NCBI RefSeq assembly: GCF_006175995.1
Contig: NZ_VDMB01000005.1
Coordinates: 154,497 to 218,496, forward strand
DNA: 64,000 bases
Source: Desulfobotulus mexicanus
GTDB taxonomy: Bacteria > Desulfobacterota > Desulfobacteria > Desulfobacterales > ASO4-4
Reading direction: 5' to 3'
Shown here: in pieces, positions 52,094 to 61,544 of the stretch
Numbering within the stretch: position 1 is the stretch's first letter
Layout of the letters: every line of letters begins with the position of its first letter
The notes under the pieces: model-generated
Told to the model about the DNA's origin: nothing
The model's input: only the letters and a program-made list of their open reading frames with translations
Databases searched by the model: none
Made by a program: the position numbers and the translations under genes

Positions 52094-53089
52094 ATGGTAG
52101 GGTATTTTCGTCTTATCCTGGCCTGCATGGTACTTCTTTCCCATATTCATGTGCGTTTTTTTGATATGAATCCCGGAGTTGTTGCCGTTGTTATTTTTTA
52201 TATGCTGGCCGGGTATGTGGTTTCAAAGCTCTGGCATGAAATACTTCCCGGTGGTTCCGGTCTGGTATTCCGCTTTTTAAGGGATCGTTTTTTGCGTATT
52301 TACCCTTTGTATCTTTATGTCTGCGTTCTGACCGTTGCTTTTTTTCTGACAACGGGTTATGGTCCTGCTGATTTTACTGTAGTAAAAATATTTTATAATT
52401 TTAGCATTGTACCGCTGAACTATTATATGTGGCTTGACAGCGGGGTTCTTTCCGGGCATGGGCTTTGCATTGTTCCTCCTGCGTGGTCCCTTGGTGCAGA
52501 GCTGCAGGCTTATCTGCTAATGATGTTTCTTTTTATTTTTAAGCCCCTGAAGCATCTTCTTGCAACGGCCAGCTTCCTTGTTTTTCTTATGGCTGCGTTC
52601 GGGTTTTTGCATACGGATTATTTTGGTTACAGGCTTTTGCCGGGAGTTTTGTTCTTTTTTGTTCTGGGGAGCTGCCTGTTTCAGATCCACAGAGGGCGTG
52701 CTGATTTATTTGACAGATGTTTTCCTGTTATTATCTGGCTTGCTGCGCTTGTGGTTTTTTCTTTTCTCTGGATGAAGGGTTTTCACAGGGCAGACTATAT
52801 CCGTGAAACTTTTCTTGGTCTGTCCATGGGCTTGCCTCTTCTTTATATGATGCATAAATCAGGCAGGCACCTTCAGGGCAATGCCTTTTGTGCAGGTCTT
52901 TCCTATGGGGTTTTTCTCAGCCATTTTCTGGTTATATGGTTTCTGGATCATATGGGCTGGTCTTCGGAAGCCAATGCGGGCGGCTTATTTTATTCCACCG
53001 TTGTTATTTGTTTAAGTGTTTTTATTTCCTGGTTCGGTGTGAGATTTATAGAATCTCCGGTGACGTATTGGCGCATTGCAAAAAAATAA
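52094..53089 (+). CDS. Acyltransferase 3 family membrane protein
   Basis: A 331-residue integral membrane protein with about ten hydrophobic segments. The first is FRLILACMVLLSHIHVRFFD, containing the His of the acyltransferase-3 family; FRFLRDRFLRIYPLYLYVC gives the RxxRI-P motif. Family members O-acetylate or acylate glycans at the membrane. Here it lies between the exporter genes and the S-layer gene, so it may acylate the polysaccharide or the S-layer glycan. GAGGAG precedes the ATG; 21 bp separate it from hlyD. Confidence 0.85.
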   Translation: MVGYFRLILACMVLLSHIHVRFFDMNPGVVAVVIFYMLAGYVVSKLWHEILPGGSGLVFRFLRDRFLRIYPLYLYVCVLTVAFFLTTGYGPADFTVVKIFYNFSIVPLNYYMWLDSGVLSGHGLCIVPPAWSLGAELQAYLLMMFLFIFKPLKHLLATASFLVFLMAAFGFLHTDYFGYRLLPGVLFFFVLGSCLFQIHRGRADLFDRCFPVIIWLAALVVFSFLWMKGFHRADYIRETFLGLSMGLPLLYMMHKSGRHLQGNAFCAGLSYGVFLSHFLVIWFLDHMGWSSEANAGGLFYSTVVICLSVFISWFGVRFIESPVTYWRIAKK

Positions 53090-53427
53090 GTTTTTTGCTT
53101 TTTTCGGGGTTTGTTTAAATGGTTTATGGGGTTAAGGGTTTTGTTTTTTGGCAAAAAAGTATATGTGATAATGTTTTTTGTAAGCTGAAAAAATCAGGCA
53201 AACAATCTTTTTTGACTGATAATATTTTTGTTTTGTTTTTTTTTGTTGCATGGTACGTGCTGTTTTTGATATTGTGCCTTTGAAAAATTTAGTTCAGAAA
53301 ATTTGTTTGCTTCGGAATGGTTTTTGTATCCGGTAAGTAAACGTTGGTTTGAGAAGTTCGGAAACTCCCGGGCTGTGCAATGTCTTGGTATCCGGGCAAA
53401 AACAACATTAAGTGGAGGTATAGACTC
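53090..53427 (+). promoter_or_regulatory. AT-rich leader region before the S-layer gene
   Basis: A 338-bp T-rich gap without a gene. A possible promoter is TTGCAT (53246-53251), an 18-base spacer and TATTGT (53270-53275), giving a leader of about 145 bases; this is a weak call. GTGGAGGT lies 10 bases before the ATG and is a strong ribosome site, as expected for an abundant protein. Confidence 0.4.
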
Positions 53428-56400
53428 ATGGCTTTAACACAAACGCAGGTTTCTCAACTTTATGTGGCACTGTTCGGCCGGGCTTCCGAAGGTGCAGGTA
53501 ACAAGTTCTGGCAGGGTGCGGAAGACATGCAGTCTGCAGCTCAGGGCATGGTTGAAACCGATGCTGCTGAAGAGTTTTATGGTGATAAGTATGATGATGA
53601 TGCAGCCTTTGTAGAAATGCTTTATCTCAATACCATGAATAAAGCTCCGGATGCAGAAGGCCTTGATCACTGGGTGGCATCCCTTGAAGGTGGTGCGAGC
53701 CGAGGTGAAGTAGCCGCAGAATTTATAGCCGCTATAGAAGATAATAAAGAAATTGATCCTGTGGGTTATGCTACCTTTAACAACCGTGTTGCAGTATCCG
53801 ATTACACGGCAGATAAGGTACCCGGAGAAGACCTTAAAGTTTCTGAACTTGATGAGTTTGTGGGATATGTTTCCGAGGTAACAGATGATGAGTCTACTGT
53901 TGCCGCAGCTAAGGAAAAAGTTGATGCAGACGTCCCCGATCCCGGCGTTCCCGGTGAGACCATTACCCTCACTACTGGTAAGGACATTGTAGGCCCCGAT
54001 GCAGAAGAAGGGTTCAAGACCACAGAGAATAACGACACCATCAAGGGTGTGGTGGATAACCTTGCTACCAAGCGTACCCTGGACGCAACAGATCAGATTG
54101 ATGGTGGCGAAGGCAACAATACCCTTCAGGTAACCATGAATGCCAATTTCAATGGCTTCAGCGGTGGCGATGATGGCGGTTTCATGAAGAACGTGGGAAC
54201 CGTTGAACTGACCAATTCCACCAAGTTTGAGCGTTCCTTCAATGCCAAAAACGTTGAGGATGTGGAAACTTATAAGCTGGACGCTACCGAAGGTGCCGTG
54301 AAGCTTACCAACCTTGCTGAAGCGGGAATTACCGTTGAGGTAACAGGTCAGGCACAGGCAAAAGGCACCGGAGACAGTAACCTTAATATCGGTTTTGATG
54401 CTAAAGCCGTAGCTGGTCAGAACGATGCCCTTACCCTTGGCCTGAATGGTGTGGGGCGGCTTGGTGATCTTTGTGACAATACCGATAATCCCCGTTCCGT
54501 TGTCCTGAAGACCAATGGTATTGAACATCTTACCCTCAATGCCATGTCCTCGTACAATCGCATTGATCTGGATGGAAACGGCTCCAAGACGCTTACTGTT
54601 ACAGGCGCAGGGACTCTGGCCTTTAGTAATGTGGCCAGCACTGTAACTTCTGTTGATGCCTCTGACAGTAAAGGTACTGTAACTGGTGATCTTACCGGTA
54701 TAACCAGCTCCAAGCTTGCATCCATTGAGGGCGGAAGTGGTGACAACAGCTTTACGGTTAATGTGAGCGGTCTTTCCGCCACAGCGGCCATATCCGGCGG
54801 CGAAGGCAGTAATGCTTTGCGGATCAATGCCGATAATACCACTTCCCGTGCCCTTAGTCTGGATATGCAGGAGGTTGGAAAGCTTACTGTGGCGCAGTCT
54901 GGTGCCCTTGCGGGCAGGCTCACCATTGACGGCACCAAGATTCAGGATCTGGAAACATTTGTATATGCAAGGGTAACAGGGCCGGTTGTTCTGGCCAACA
55001 TGCAGACAGAGGACCTGACTGTGGCGCTGGCCAGTGGTTCAGCAAGTACCCTGACCTACGATGGGTACGGTAATCTTGCCGTTGCCACCGTAGCAGGCAA
55101 GGTAGATTTTGTGGACTGCAAAGGTGATTTGCAGGCAAATGTTGGTAACGCTACTTCCTCCAGTGCCAATGTCGTAGCGGTTAATGCCTCCAATGTTACA
55201 TTCATGGTATCTGAAAACAGCACTTATACTGGTGAGATGACTGCTGCCGAAGCAGAGCTGGTTACCCTTGTTGTAAAATCTGCTAAGCAAAATGCGGAAG
55301 ATACCACTGAAGGTGCTGAGCTTACTGAATTTAATGGTACGCTTACCGCAGCTAAGGCAACGCAGGTGAATGTTCTGGCAGAAGGAGCAATGGGAGCTGC
55401 TGCAACATTGAATGTGGATGCAGCCGAAACCCTGAATCTTACCCTCGGTGAAGGTGCTCTTACACTCAACGCTAAAGAAGCCAACCAGATTGATATTACG
55501 GCAAGTGAAGACTTTACTCTTACTTCTGCAGACCTGAATAAAGTACAGGTTCTCAATATCACAACGGCAGAAGAGTTTACAGTTGATGCGAGTCTCAATG
55601 CACTGTCCCAGTCTGAAATAAGAGGCAATGGCGCAGTTGAATTTGATCAGGCTGTCGGCTCAAAGGCAGAAAACATTGAAATTAATGCCCGTGAGCTGAA
55701 GGGTGACTTTATCGTTGAGCTTGCTGATCAGGATGTAACGGGTGTTGCTCAGGGTACGGCCGAGATCATCGGCTCCAACATCGGTACCAATGAAATTACT
55801 GTCGGTGAAGGTAGAGATGTAACGGTTGTGGGTGGTATTCAGGATGACGTGATTTGGGTAAAAGCCAATGGCGAGCATACGCTGACGGGTGGTTTGGGTG
55901 CAGATATCTTTAACTTGACTGATAGCGCAGCTACTTCGGCAACAACAGCAGGAGTGACGGATGCAGTATCATTCACTGCAGAAACGATAGCTTCTGATGC
56001 CGAAGCAAGTGATACGCCTGCAGAAGTGATGACTATAACGCTAAATGGTGTAGAAATCACCGTTGAATTAAGAGCTGCTGCTCCCTCAGGTACTGTAGCC
56101 TCAGAACTTACTGCCGATGACGTTGGTGGTGCCATTGCAACTGCTATTTCAGAAGCAGTTGCTGCAACGGATGCAACAACAAATGAGTTGGTAAATCCTG
56201 AACTGCAGGGTATCACTGTCGGCAATACAAGTGGAGTTGTCACCATAACCCTTGCAGCCTCAACGGAACAAGCAGGATCGGGCCTAGTGATTGATGGTGC
56301 TGATCTTGCTTATATTGCGGCAACAGACCCTGTTTCTGAAACTTGGGATAATTACGAAGCTCAGCAGGAATACCTTGATGCAGGAACCAGTATCACAGGC

Positions 56401-56715
56401 AAAGTTACCATCACGGACTTCAGCCTGACCGGTGGTGATCAGTTGGCATTAGATGGAACTTATACTCTTGTTGAAGCGGACGCCTCAGGAACCCCTGGCA
56501 GTCTCGAGCTTGCCCTTGCTGGCACCAGCTGGGCTGCTGTAGAAGCAGCTGCTTTTGCAAGCACTGGTAACTCCGTGTTCGAATTTGGTGGCAATACCTA
56601 TGTTACCAATGCCGATGCGACAGCAGGATTCGATGCTGATGATGATCTCCTTGTTGAGCTGACTGGTGTTACCAATGTTGAATCCGTATTTGATCTGGGT
56701 TTACAAGCAGCCTAA
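53428..56715 (+). CDS. S-layer-type protein with DUF4214 domain, type I secreted
   Basis: A 1095-residue acidic, Ala/Thr/Gly/Asp-rich protein with very few cysteines and no N-terminal signal peptide. Residues ~1-100 look like a DUF4214 domain (QVSQLYVALFGRASEGAGNKFW, APDAEGLDHWVASLEGGASRGEVAAEF), as found at the start of RsaA-like and other surface proteins. The rest is beta-rich repeats of the form LTVTGAGTLAFSN; a GGLGADIF segment near residue 820 resembles one RTX calcium-binding turn, and GGEGNN occurs near 230. The C-terminus ends in hydrophobic FDLGLQAA, as in type I substrates. With exporter genes upstream and its own terminator, it is probably the cell's S-layer or a major surface adhesin. 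Confidence 0.82.
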   Translation: MALTQTQVSQLYVALFGRASEGAGNKFWQGAEDMQSAAQGMVETDAAEEFYGDKYDDDAAFVEMLYLNTMNKAPDAEGLDHWVASLEGGASRGEVAAEFIAAIEDNKEIDPVGYATFNNRVAVSDYTADKVPGEDLKVSELDEFVGYVSEVTDDESTVAAAKEKVDADVPDPGVPGETITLTTGKDIVGPDAEEGFKTTENNDTIKGVVDNLATKRTLDATDQIDGGEGNNTLQVTMNANFNGFSGGDDGGFMKNVGTVELTNSTKFERSFNAKNVEDVETYKLDATEGAVKLTNLAEAGITVEVTGQAQAKGTGDSNLNIGFDAKAVAGQNDALTLGLNGVGRLGDLCDNTDNPRSVVLKTNGIEHLTLNAMSSYNRIDLDGNGSKTLTVTGAGTLAFSNVASTVTSVDASDSKGTVTGDLTGITSSKLASIEGGSGDNSFTVNVSGLSATAAISGGEGSNALRINADNTTSRALSLDMQEVGKLTVAQSGALAGRLTIDGTKIQDLETFVYARVTGPVVLANMQTEDLTVALASGSASTLTYDGYGNLAVATVAGKVDFVDCKGDLQANVGNATSSSANVVAVNASNVTFMVSENSTYTGEMTAAEAELVTLVVKSAKQNAEDTTEGAELTEFNGTLTAAKATQVNVLAEGAMGAAATLNVDAAETLNLTLGEGALTLNAKEANQIDITASEDFTLTSADLNKVQVLNITTAEEFTVDASLNALSQSEIRGNGAVEFDQAVGSKAENIEINARELKGDFIVELADQDVTGVAQGTAEIIGSNIGTNEITVGEGRDVTVVGGIQDDVIWVKANGEHTLTGGLGADIFNLTDSAATSATTAGVTDAVSFTAETIASDAEASDTPAEVMTITLNGVEITVELRAAAPSGTVASELTADDVGGAIATAISEAVAATDATTNELVNPELQGITVGNTSGVVTITLAASTEQAGSGLVIDGADLAYIAATDPVSETWDNYEAQQEYLDAGTSITGKVTITDFSLTGGDQLALDGTYTLVEADASGTPGSLELALAGTSWAAVEAAAFASTGNSVFEFGGNTYVTNADATAGFDADDDLLVELTGVTNVESVFDLGLQAA

Positions 56716-56749
56716 ATAATTAGTATCGTATCATTTTTGTCTAACTTAG

Positions 56750-56779
56750 AAATCCCCACCTTCGGGTGGGGATTTTTTC
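56750..56779 (+). terminator. Terminator after the S-layer gene
   Basis: AAATCCCCACC (56750-56760), a TTCG tetraloop, GGTGGGGATTT (56765-56775) and a T-run. A very stable hairpin, fitting a highly expressed gene. Confidence 0.93.
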
Positions 56780-56806
56780 ATATATGCCCTCCCGGTGTGG
56801 AAATCT

Positions 56807-58813
56807 ATGAAACGAAGAAAGCGAATCGCTATACCAGCTTCTAAGGGTTTTATTCGTCATCTTGAAGAAGCTCAGCGTCTTCATGTCAAAGGCAATTATG
56901 AAAAGGCTCTGCAAAGCTATCATAAGTTGTTACGACTTCGACCAGATCATGCTGTTGTTTTAGGCAATATCGGTGCCATATATCTTGCCCGAGAGCAGTT
57001 TGATCAGGCATATCGGTATATTAGCAAAGCTCTGGAAGCAGCCCCTGATTTTAAAGATGCTCTGAATAATCTGCTTTTGATCCATTTACATTATAAAGAC
57101 TATGGGAAGGCTGAACAGGTTGGAGAGTACCTGGTTTCGTTGGATGCCTCCAACCCTTTGTATGTAATCCGTCTTTATATGGCATATATGAGTAGGGATG
57201 CCCGCAGACCGATGTTTGAGCTGCTGCAGTCCTATTACAACGCTTGCCTTGAAAAGAATGAGGAAATGACTCCCCAGCTGGAGTCTTATTTTTTTGATTT
57301 GCTTTTTGAATTTGAAGAATATGAAAAGCTGGAAGAAATTCTTCTTGCAAAAGATGAAAATCAGGCAAATTCCGCTAACCCGGATATTAATATTTATCTG
57401 CGTTTGTCCCGTCTTTACCGGGAGCAGATTAATTTCCAAAAATCACAAGCCTGGCTTGATTTAATACCGGAAAATTTGCGAGATGGATTTGGGTACCACA
57501 CAGAAATACTTAAAACCTACGGCAAAGCCGGTGAAGATCAAACCGCCATTCCTAGTGGTCAATGGCTTTTGGAGTTTAAGGACAGAAGCGGCCATGAAAG
57601 TGCGGATCTGAACTGGGTGCAGGAAGTAACGGCGGGCTGGGGAGATCGCACTCTTCCAGAATTCAATAGTGACAAGCCTGAGCGTAATATTATTGCCTTC
57701 AGCTTATTTGGTGATAATGAAAAATATACCCTTGCAGCCGTTGCCAATGCACAGCTTGCCAGAAGAATATATCCGGGCTGGACAGCTCGTTTTTACTGCG
57801 GCAGCAGCGTTCCGGATGAAATTCTTGATGCTTTGCGTAAAGAGGGTGCTCAGGTAAAGCTGATGGATGAATCCAGAGGGCGTTATACTGGCCTTTTCTG
57901 GCGATTTTATGCTGCAAATGATCCTGATGTTGATTATTTTATTTGTCGTGATTGCGATGCCTTGCTAAACGACAAGGAATATCTGGCCGTTCAGGAGTGG
58001 CTGGATTCGGGTAAGCCTTTCCATCTTATGCGGGATCATGTTCAGCACGCAGAAATTATGTTGGCAGGTCTCTGGGGTGGCGTATCAGGCTGGTTGCCGG
58101 ATCTGGAAAAGCTTGTTGAAGATTACTACCGCCCTGGAATGAGCCGCTGGGCGGATCAACAGTTTCAACAGAGGTATATATGGCCCTTGATCAAGCCCTA
58201 TACCCTGACCCATGACACCTTCTACGATGTTGGTTATGATACCCGGCCATTTCCTGAAGGGCATACCCTCCCCAAGGAGTGGCATGTCGGTGGCTATGTA
58301 CCCCTGAAAGTAGCCAGAAATTTTAAGGCTACTAAAAAACGTGAACATATTAAAAAAATACAAGATTTTTGCTTTTGTAGTAATTCTGATTCAGTAATGG
58401 AAATGGAACCGGGGGCAGATATTGAGAATGTAACTCAAGCCATGAACTATTTGCGCACTGAGGCAACAGGGCTTAAGCTGGGGAAGTTGCAGTTGTTGGT
58501 TGAAAATTTGAGACATCGCTTTGATAATTCAGAATTGTTGAATATGATGGGGGTTATTATGATGAGAAGGGCTTTGCCTGAAAATGCTTTGAGTTTGTTT
58601 GAGCAAGCTGTATTGAAAAAGCCCGATGAGCCAAAGTATATTTTTAATTCCTGTCTGGCTGCAATTAAATTATCAAGATACCAGGCTGCCTCCAGTTACA
58701 TCGAGCTGTTTTCTGAAAAGTTTGATCTTTATGATGACCTTCAAAAGCTTAAAACAAAGTTGAAGAAGATAGACAAAAACAAATCGTTTCAATCAATTTA
58801 TGAGGTCATTTAA
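56807..58813 (+). CDS. TPR protein with putative glycosyltransferase domain
   Basis: A 668-residue cytoplasmic protein. Residues ~20-130 are tetratricopeptide repeats (YEKALQSYHKLLRLRPDHAVVL, AYRYISKALEAAPDFKDALNNLL). A central domain from about residue 295 (RNIIAFSLFGDNEKYTLAAV) continues through FICRDCDALLNDKEY, with a DxD-like CDAL, to WQ-rich WADQQFQQRYIWPL; this looks like a GT-A glycosyltransferase. A second TPR region follows from about 570. Proteins of this design glycosylate other proteins or glycans. Just after the S-layer gene it is a good candidate for S-layer glycosylation, by inference. A GTG at 56795 is an alternative start. Confidence 0.72.
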   Translation: MKRRKRIAIPASKGFIRHLEEAQRLHVKGNYEKALQSYHKLLRLRPDHAVVLGNIGAIYLAREQFDQAYRYISKALEAAPDFKDALNNLLLIHLHYKDYGKAEQVGEYLVSLDASNPLYVIRLYMAYMSRDARRPMFELLQSYYNACLEKNEEMTPQLESYFFDLLFEFEEYEKLEEILLAKDENQANSANPDINIYLRLSRLYREQINFQKSQAWLDLIPENLRDGFGYHTEILKTYGKAGEDQTAIPSGQWLLEFKDRSGHESADLNWVQEVTAGWGDRTLPEFNSDKPERNIIAFSLFGDNEKYTLAAVANAQLARRIYPGWTARFYCGSSVPDEILDALRKEGAQVKLMDESRGRYTGLFWRFYAANDPDVDYFICRDCDALLNDKEYLAVQEWLDSGKPFHLMRDHVQHAEIMLAGLWGGVSGWLPDLEKLVEDYYRPGMSRWADQQFQQRYIWPLIKPYTLTHDTFYDVGYDTRPFPEGHTLPKEWHVGGYVPLKVARNFKATKKREHIKKIQDFCFCSNSDSVMEMEPGADIENVTQAMNYLRTEATGLKLGKLQLLVENLRHRFDNSELLNMMGVIMMRRALPENALSLFEQAVLKKPDEPKYIFNSCLAAIKLSRYQAASSYIELFSEKFDLYDDLQKLKTKLKKIDKNKSFQSIYEVI

Positions 58814-59652
58814 TGCATGACATTAAGGTTTTATCTGAGACCCAGCGCATGGTAAAAGGACGGCACGGATATTTTGTGTATAATTTACATGACCATTATA
58901 TCGGAAAGTCCCTTGAGCTTTATGGAGAGTATTGTGAGCATGAGGTTTCATTATTTTCTAAATTGATTGAGCCAGGTAGCTGCGTGTGGGATGTAGGAGC
59001 TAATATTGGCGCTTTGACAGTGCCCTTGGCGCATCTTGTTGGCGAGTCAGGCAGAATTGTTGCTTTTGAGCCTCAACCAGTTATCTTTAACAATCTAGCT
59101 GCTAATGTGAGTATAAATGGTCTTAACAATGTGCGTTGCCTTCCCTTTGCCTTGGCAGATCGATCACAAGAATTAGTTGTTAAGGTTCAAAATTACCATG
59201 CTCCGGGCAACTTTGGTGCTGTTTCCTTGGTTAATAGTAAAAAGTCATTACCTGACGCAGATGCTGTAAGGGTGGAAGCAAAAAGCTTGAGTGATTTGAA
59301 TTACCTTCCAAAGCCTGCGTTTATAAAAATTGATGTTGAAGGTATGGAAGCGGCAGTTATTTCAGGTTTGCGCAAGCTTATATCCGTGACTCCTCCTCTT
59401 CTTTATGTTGAAAACGACCGTGTCGAATATTCTGCTGAATTGATAGAGTTGTTATGGGAGCTTGGTTATTCTTTGTATTGGCATATTACGCCCTATTATA
59501 ATGATAAGAATTATTTTGGTATAAAATATAATTTGTGGCCCGGAATTTCTTCTTTTAATATGATATGTGTTCATTCCACACACAGCCATATTAACATTAA
59601 TGCAGAAAAAATAAGTGATAGTAAAAAACACCCTTTGCAAAAAAAAATCTGA
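58813..59652 (+). CDS. FkbM-family methyltransferase
   Basis: A 279-residue SAM-dependent methyltransferase. Motif I is VWDVGANIGALTVPLAHLVG (~58-77), followed by IVAFEPQPVIFNNLAANV, FALADRSQ, and AFIKIDVEGMEAAVISGLRKL, all diagnostic of FkbM. Such enzymes O-methylate sugars or other hydroxyls. The ATG overlaps the stop of the TPR-glycosyltransferase gene by one base, so the two act together, probably in modifying a glycan. Confidence 0.88.
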   Translation: MHDIKVLSETQRMVKGRHGYFVYNLHDHYIGKSLELYGEYCEHEVSLFSKLIEPGSCVWDVGANIGALTVPLAHLVGESGRIVAFEPQPVIFNNLAANVSINGLNNVRCLPFALADRSQELVVKVQNYHAPGNFGAVSLVNSKKSLPDADAVRVEAKSLSDLNYLPKPAFIKIDVEGMEAAVISGLRKLISVTPPLLYVENDRVEYSAELIELLWELGYSLYWHITPYYNDKNYFGIKYNLWPGISSFNMICVHSTHSHININAEKISDSKKHPLQKKI

Positions 59653-59684
59653 TTCGTTGTAAAGAAAAATAGGGAGAATATATA

Positions 59685-60494
59685 GTGACACAAAATCTTG
59701 AGGCCATTAGCGTATCTAAGCACGGGGAATATGTATGGATACGATCGCATAATTACCACTATGCAAAAAGGTTTATGTATTTTCCCCTTGTTGGTGCGGA
59801 GTTTGCCAAGGCTTGTTTAAGTTTTCCTGTTCTTTTTATGCGTGATGATTCAGAGCAGCTATTCCCTGTTGCCTTGCTGGGCCTGAAAGAAGATAATAAT
59901 CTTTTTGTAAACCCTCAGGGACAGTGGGTGGGTGACTATATACCCGCTCAGCTTCGTACTTATCCTTTTCGCATAGCCCGTACTGCTTCAGACGATAAAA
60001 TGGTGCTGTGTTTTGACCCGGACAGTGCGTTGGTTATGCCGGAAAAACTGGCAAGGGGTGAAAAATATTCCCGTATATTTGATCAAGAGGGCAACCTTTC
60101 ACCGGATATGAAAAACCTGCTGCATTTTTATGAGCAGACGGATCACAACAGACGGGTCACATATGCTGCCTGTAAGGTACTGTCCGAGATGAATCTCTTT
60201 ATGGAGTGGGATTTAAAGGTCCAGGATAAGGCAAACGGTGTACCGATTGTGATTAAGGGGTTTTATCGTATTGATGAAGCTGCGCTGGAAGCTTTACCTC
60301 TTGAGCAGTTGGCGGATCTGAAAAACAGGGGGATTCTGACATTTATTTACAGCCATTTGATTTCAACCAATCTGATAGAGCGTCTGGAAAAAATGTTGGA
60401 GCATCAGGGACGGCAGGAAGCTGCAGCTCAGCAGGTTGAAGATGTGGATCTGGATGTCTTGTTTGGTGAAGATGATGATATGCTGAAATTTTAG
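59685..60494 (+). CDS. SapC family protein
   Basis: A 269-residue cytoplasmic protein starting with GTG (AGGGAGA upstream). The SapC pattern is clear: YHYAKRFMYFPLVGAEFAKAC, FPVLFMRDDSEQLFPVALLGL, FVNPQGQWVGDYIPAQLRTYPF and KGFYRIDEAALEAL. SapC was named in the Campylobacter fetus S-layer secretion locus and is found with type I exported surface proteins; its biochemical role is unknown. Its presence supports reading this locus as S-layer export. The C-terminus is acidic (VDLDVLFGEDDDML). Confidence 0.88.
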   Translation: MTQNLEAISVSKHGEYVWIRSHNYHYAKRFMYFPLVGAEFAKACLSFPVLFMRDDSEQLFPVALLGLKEDNNLFVNPQGQWVGDYIPAQLRTYPFRIARTASDDKMVLCFDPDSALVMPEKLARGEKYSRIFDQEGNLSPDMKNLLHFYEQTDHNRRVTYAACKVLSEMNLFMEWDLKVQDKANGVPIVIKGFYRIDEAALEALPLEQLADLKNRGILTFIYSHLISTNLIERLEKMLEHQGRQEAAAQQVEDVDLDVLFGEDDDMLKF

Positions 60495-60528
60495 CAATAA
60501 GGATTAAGCCCTTCAGGCAAAAGAAACC

Positions 60529-61533
60529 ATGAACAGATACCATTGCAGTGAATTTCCCCGGTTTGAGAACATGCGACAGGACACAGAGCTGAAACAAAGT
60601 CTTCTGTCAGAGGCCTCTTGGGATGCGGAAAAATTTGTGGATCTGGCCTCCGTCCTTCTGCTTGCTGCCATACAAAACACTTATGCTTCAAGGCATCAGG
60701 CAGATAAAACCCGCCTTGCCCGTCTGATAGCTAAGGGGTATGCCCCGGAAACCCTTGCAGCCGCCTTTGCAAGGGCCTGGCTTGTGGATGATGACTGCAT
60801 CTGTCTTCCCCGTAAGTCTCTGCTGGATTCTCCTTTGCCCATGGCCCTTGTTTTTTTTATTGCGGTCCTTCTTTTCTGGAAAACCCAGCTTTCCCATCTG
60901 CATTTTACACCGGGAAATCTTGCGGGTTTTTTTCTGACCACAGTGTTGCTTGTACTGCCTGTTCTGGGTGTTTCATGGTATGTGGGCGGTTTGTTTCATG
61001 GTATGCTTTTAAGGTATTTTCCCGGCATTCGTAAAACAGAGGCGCTGCCGGAAGATTATGAAACCCGTGCTGCAAACATCATTTCTGAGCTTGCCGCATC
61101 TTCTTCTTTCAGCCCCGCTCCTTCCACCGTATCTTCTTCAGGACTTATTCTGTTTAACAATACACCTGTAAACACTGCTTCGGAACAACAAGGGGCTTTT
61201 GTCAGCTCCCCCTCCATGAATCATTCTTCTGTATCCGGGCCGGAACTTCCCCATGCAGAACTAAAGGCTGCACCCGCTGTTTTTAACCTTGCCCTTCTTC
61301 CGCCTCCGGATGCGCCTGTTGTTCTTCCAGCCAAACTTGATCTGGACGGCAGTGTTTACGAGGTCTCCGGACTGAGCCATGAAGCCCGGCAGCTGGTCAT
61401 CAGCATCCACAGTACGGATCAGCAGATTGCCCATCTGAAAAACAGGCTGGCCATAACCCTTACGGCACGGGCAGCCTTTGCCGCTGGTTTGCAGTCATCC
61501 ATGGGTGAGGGCAATAACCATCTTCAATCATAG
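60529..61533 (+). CDS. Membrane protein with C-terminal DUF6447-like module
   Basis: A 334-residue protein without a clear family assignment. Residues 1-100 are helical (EASWDAEKFVDLASVLLLAAIQN, APETLAAAFARAWLV). Two membrane segments follow (~105-120, ~130-155), then a Ser/Pro-rich linker (~180-265). The last ~65 residues (LDLDGSVYEVSGLSHEARQL, HSTDQQIAHLKNRLAITLTARAAFAAGL) closely follow the small DUF6447-type protein at 46615. It sits between SapC and a methyltransferase on one strand. It may be an accessory factor of the S-layer export or modification system; that is inference. Confidence 0.68.
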   Translation: MNRYHCSEFPRFENMRQDTELKQSLLSEASWDAEKFVDLASVLLLAAIQNTYASRHQADKTRLARLIAKGYAPETLAAAFARAWLVDDDCICLPRKSLLDSPLPMALVFFIAVLLFWKTQLSHLHFTPGNLAGFFLTTVLLVLPVLGVSWYVGGLFHGMLLRYFPGIRKTEALPEDYETRAANIISELAASSSFSPAPSTVSSSGLILFNNTPVNTASEQQGAFVSSPSMNHSSVSGPELPHAELKAAPAVFNLALLPPPDAPVVLPAKLDLDGSVYEVSGLSHEARQLVISIHSTDQQIAHLKNRLAITLTARAAFAAGLQSSMGEGNNHLQS

Positions 61534-61544
61534 AAAGGATCACC

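Noticed and set aside
53434..54528. A 364-codon minus-strand open frame opposite the S-layer gene
   Set aside because: It is the antisense of the highly biased S-layer coding sequence; the predicted protein is rich in Ile, Cys and Gly without any family pattern.
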